Origin: CAWBRT01 sp963819175
GTDB lineage: Bacteria > Acidobacteriota > Terriglobia > Terriglobales > Acidobacteriaceae
Reading direction: 5' to 3'
Length of the DNA stretch: 64,000 nt
Assembly: GCA_963819175.1 (NCBI GenBank)
Contig: CAWFVJ010000013.1
Coordinates: 558,001 to 622,000 of the forward strand
The notes under the pieces are model-generated. The model was not told where the DNA came from. It saw nothing but the letters and a program-made list of their open reading frames with translations, and made no database searches. The stretch's first letter is position 1, and each line of letters begins with the position of its first letter. A program made the translations under genes and the position numbers. Shown one piece after another: positions 61,457 through 64,000 of this stretch.

Positions 61457-61536
61457 GAAGGCTTCTCCTGTTCCAGTGGCTCTTGGTCCTCAACCAAAGA
61501 ACATACCGGATCTGGCCGAAGCCTTCGCCCTTATCC

Positions 61537-61822
61537 AATCAGTATTACTACGTCTACATACTCACCAACCGATCGAAGACGCTTTACACGGGCGTGACGA
61601 ATAACCTTTCGCGACGATTATTTGAACATCGGAACGGGTTGGGCGAGTTTACGTCGCGCTACAGGCTGGACACATTGGTCTACTACGAGCGCTTCGGAGA
61701 TGTGCGCTCAGCAATCGATCGCGAAAAACAGATCAAGGGAATGCGCCGGATCAAGAAAGGTTGCGCTGATCGTGACGGTGAATCCGGCGTGGCGAGATCT
61801 GAGTTTGGATTGGCCATTGTGA
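61537..61822 (+). pseudogene. GIY-YIG nuclease gene, cut by the IS and frameshifted
   Basis: Single-domain GIY-YIG nuclease (UPF0213/YhbQ-like). The remnant reads YYYVYILTNRSKTLYTGVTN, NNLSRRLFEHRNGLGEF and DVRSAIDREKQIKGMRRIKK. After this one extra G at 61759-61760 shifts the frame; the other frame continues VALIVTVNPAWRDLSLDW, the normal family end. The start codon is missing because the IS lies immediately upstream. On the far side of the IS, ATG 60088/60091 (MMARTSG) could be the lost N terminus. REP-like copies flank the locus. Confidence 0.75.
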
Positions 61823-61845
61823 TCGCACAGCGCAAACTAGTTTAT

Positions 61846-61966
61846 GAGTGTCACCCTGAGCGCAGCGAAGGGTCTATCATTTCTGTTTAGTTTCCGATGG
61901 CTGCCAAGAGAGAAATGCACTAGATCGTCACGTCGCGCCTGAGCGGCGCTCCTCACGATGACACCC
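61846..61966. repeat. long REP-like element, copy 2
   Basis: Runs from GAGTGTCACCCTGAGCGCAG to CTCCTCACGATGACACCC and matches copy 1 at 59860-60065, lacking two internal segments present there. It begins 24 bp after the GIY-YIG stop. The 293 bp between it and the nrdJ stop (61967-62259) shows no gene or structure I can support. Confidence 0.7.
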
Positions 61967-62259
61967 GGAGCGAATAAACCTTTTGAATTGGCGGGCCGAC
62001 CGTGTATTTCTCTTCATGTTCAAACGCAAGAGCACTGAATTCTGGAATCGAGAATGCACTCCGATCATGGATCGCGTCTGCGCCTTCCGTACATCATCTC
62101 GACCAACAGAGATACACCGAGCAGCATCGTCTGCGAGGCGCCGTTCCGCATCCTTCTCAATAGACTTGCTTGCGCTACGCGTGCACGATGAATTCAACCG
62201 GTGTCAACCGGAGGGCGTGAACCTTGGGACACCCCTATCGACTCCGATCCAAGTTGTAT

Positions 62260-64000
62260 CTAGCTGCACCCGCTGGTGCTGCCGCAGCTCATGCAGCGGT
62301 AGCAGCTTCCGTTGCGGGTCATAATGGCGCCGCAGACGGGGCACGAGGGCGAGTCGCCGAGGTCGACCATGCTGCTCAGCGCATCGGAGGCGTGATAGGC
62401 CGCACTGCCCCGCGCTGGCGCGCCGCCGCCGGAGAACAGGCTGCCGCTTTCGGCTTTCAGCTTTTCATTTGCGGCCGAGCTGCTGGCCTCTATCCTGATG
62501 CTCCCGTTTGGGACGCGGGCGCAGATCGTCGAACAGCGACTGCTGCTGCCCGGTAAGGAAGCGCATTTCCAGCCAGCGGAAGATGTAATCCATGATCGAC
62601 TTGGCGTAGCCGATGCGCTCGTTCTGGCTCCAGCCGCTGGGCTCGAAGCGCAGGTGTTCGAACTTTTCGCACAGCAGCTTGAGCGACACGCCGTGCTGCA
62701 AGGCAATGGAAACGGCGGTGGCGAAGGCATCCATCAGGCCGCTGACGGTGGAACCCTCCTTGGCCATGGTGATGAAGATTTCGCCCGGCTGGCCTTCGGG
62801 ATAGAGGCCGACGGTGATGTAGCCCTCGTGTCCCGCGATATTGAACTTGTGGGTCACCGAGAAGCGCTCGTCCTGAAGCTTATGGCGATGCGAGGGCGGC
62901 GGCGCATTGGGGTTCTCTACTTCGACCACGGGCGCGGCCTTGCTTTCGGCCGTGGCGCTGCCCTTGGACGAGAGCGGCTGCGACTTCTTGGAGCCGTCGC
63001 GATAGACGGCGACCGCCTTCAGCCCAAGCCGCCAAGCCTCTATGTAGGCCTCCATCACTTCCTCGACCGTGGCCTGCTCCGGCATGTTGATGGTCTTCGA
63101 GATGGCTCCGGAGATGAACGGCTGTACGGCGGCCATCATCTTGAGGTGGCCGAGGTAGTGAATCGTGCGCGTGCCGCGCGTGGGTTTGAACGAGCAGTCG
63201 AAGACCGCCAGATGGTCTTCCTTGACCTGCGGCGCGCCCTCAATGGTGCCGGTGGCGTCGATATAGCTGACGATGGCGTTGGTCTGGTCCTGCGAGTAGC
63301 CGAGCTTGAACAGCGCGGCGGGCACGGTGTTGTTGACGATCTTGATCATGCCGCCGCCGACCAGCTTTTTGAACTTGATGAGCGCCAGATCGGGTTCGAC
63401 GCCGGTGGTGTCGCAGTCCATCATGAAGCCGATGGTGCCGGTGGGGGCCAGCACCGTGACCTGCGAGTTGCGATAACCGGATTTCTCGCCCTGGGCCAGC
63501 GCTTCGTCCCAGCAATTGCGGGCGGCCTCAAACAATTCGCGGGGCACGTGGCCGCGGCTGATGCGGTTCACCGAGGCGCGGTGCATGCGAATCACGTCGA
63601 GAAATGGTTCGCGATTGGCGTACCAGCCGGGGCAGGCGCCTCCGCTGATGGCGACGTCCTTGAGCCGGTCTCCGGCGGCGGTGAGCGGCGGACAATTTTC
63701 GGCGATGCGGGCCGACTGCAAGTAAGCCTCGCCGCACATGATGGCCGTAACGCAGGCGGCGTAATCGCGCCCGGCGTCGGAGTCATAGGGCAGACCGGAG
63801 GCCATGAGCAGCGCGCCGAGATTGGCGTAGCCAAGTCCGAGCGGGCGGAAATCATGCGAATTGCGCGTGATGGCCTCGGTCGGATAGCCGGAGTTGTCGA
63901 CCAGAATCTCCTGCGCGGTGATGAGAATGTCCACCGCATGGCGATAGGCGGCGACATCGAAGCTGCCGTTGGGAGCAAACTTCATCAGGTTGAGCGAGGC
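62260..64000 (-). CDS. nrdJ: adenosylcobalamin-dependent (class II) ribonucleotide reductase, 5' cut by window edge, frameshifted near the 3' end
   Basis: C-terminal 579 residues or so of a class II RNR, which makes deoxyribonucleotides using a cobalamin radical. Seen are LNLMKFAPNGSFD, GYANLGALLMASGLPYDSD, VTVLAPTGTIGFMMDCDTTG (substrate loop) and FMMDCDTTGVEPDLAL. After a variable linker comes the thioredoxin-like tail. The frame ends after HQDRGQQLGRK at 62465 while the next frame continues NEKLKAESGSLFSGG to the zinc ribbon CPVCGAIMTRNGSCYRCMSC and the stop at 62260. One extra base at 62468-62476, probably in AAA, explains this. Corrected length from the window edge is exactly 580 codons. 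Confidence 0.9.

Larger units (their letters stand above)
60112..61535 (-). mobile_element. IS1111-type insertion sequence (IS110 family)
   Basis: Approximate bounds set by the outer inverted repeat GATAAGGGCGAAGG (60112-60125) / CCTTCGCCCTTATC (61522-61535). A second, inner inverted repeat is GGTTGAGGACCAAGA (60186-60200) / TCTTGGTCCTCAACC (61481-61495). One DEDD transposase gene lies within, with about 290 bp of non-coding DNA on its 3' side and 80 bp on its 5' side. Subterminal inverted repeats and a long 3' non-coding arm are the marks of the IS1111 group. Confidence 0.8.

Noticed and set aside
61983..62324. 113-codon plus-strand frame between the repeat and nrdJ
   Set aside because: Overlaps the zinc-ribbon end of nrdJ, has no motif and a weak start.
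1..64000. CRISPR arrays, tRNA and rRNA genes
   Set aside because: No regularly spaced direct repeats with unique spacers were seen; the tandem repeat at 59741-59883 has degenerate units with no spacers. No cloverleaf or rRNA motif was recognised in the intergenic regions.

Overview
The window is a high-GC, gene-dense bacterial chromosome segment that looks like Acidobacteriota, plausibly a peat or soil lineage with dissimilatory sulfur metabolism. This is an inference. It rests on the architecture of the dsr locus (dsrABLC, dsrMKJOP, dsrN and a second dsrMK), on secreted Ig-like/beta-propeller proteins, and on dispersed repeats of the type GTGTCATCCTGAGCG...AAGGATCT. No rRNA or tRNA was recognised and no marker phylogeny could be run.

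Layout. 0-10 kb: two tandem acyl-CoA dehydrogenases, a DUF883-type membrane protein, KDPG aldolase and KDG kinase, thioredoxin reductase, a tryptophanase-family enzyme and a large HExxH metallopeptidase. 10-14.3 kb: Cu/Zn superoxide dismutase, an EVE-domain protein, an aldo/keto reductase and an ergothioneine pair (egtB-egtD). 14.5-31 kb: nitrogen control and assimilation (amtB-glnB-glnD; gltB-gltD with a divergent LysR gene), interrupted by a second aldo/keto reductase, a 778-residue secreted propeller protein and proC. 31-35 kb: an ECF sigma/anti-sigma pair, a Tat-exported phosphoesterase, a free-standing CuA-type cupredoxin, a c-type cytochrome lipoprotein and msrB.

35.3-53.3 kb is the centrepiece. 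It is a run of 17 same-strand genes: dsrA, dsrB, dsrL, dsrC, an RsbRD_N-domain gene, dsrM, dsrK, dsrJ, dsrO, dsrP, a YeiH/UPF0324-type transporter, a 52-residue membrane peptide, a uroporphyrinogen-III methyltransferase fused to a second methyltransferase, a small winged-helix-like protein (DsrD candidate), dsrN, and a second dsrM/dsrK pair. It ends at a strong hairpin. A LysR regulator diverges from dsrA across a 380 bp region holding a palindrome. Together these would make siroheme amide and sulfite reductase, and connect it to the quinone pool (DsrMKJOP), to DsrC and to NAD(P)H (DsrL). sat, apr, qmo and dsrEFH are not in the window, so it shows sulfite-level metabolism but cannot separate sulfate reduction, sulfite reduction or sulfur disproportionation.

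53.6-64 kb: two L,D-transpeptidases, an SDR/HisD-like dehydrogenase pair, a repeat-rich stretch containing a 192 bp MITE with perfect 8 bp target duplication, an IS1111-type (IS110 family) element with a likely bridge-RNA region inserted in a GIY-YIG nuclease gene, and the 3' part of an adenosylcobalamin-dependent ribonucleotide reductase.

A major caution: at least thirteen single-base indels and one in-frame stop interrupt otherwise convincing genes (dsrA x2, dsrL x3, dsrC stop, dsrK, dsrN, an aldo/keto reductase, the anti-sigma factor, an L,D-transpeptidase x2, the GIY-YIG gene, nrdJ). In every case the corrected gene length is an exact multiple of three and conserved motifs continue across the break. 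Sequencing or assembly error is the simplest explanation; genuine decay of the dsr locus is the alternative.
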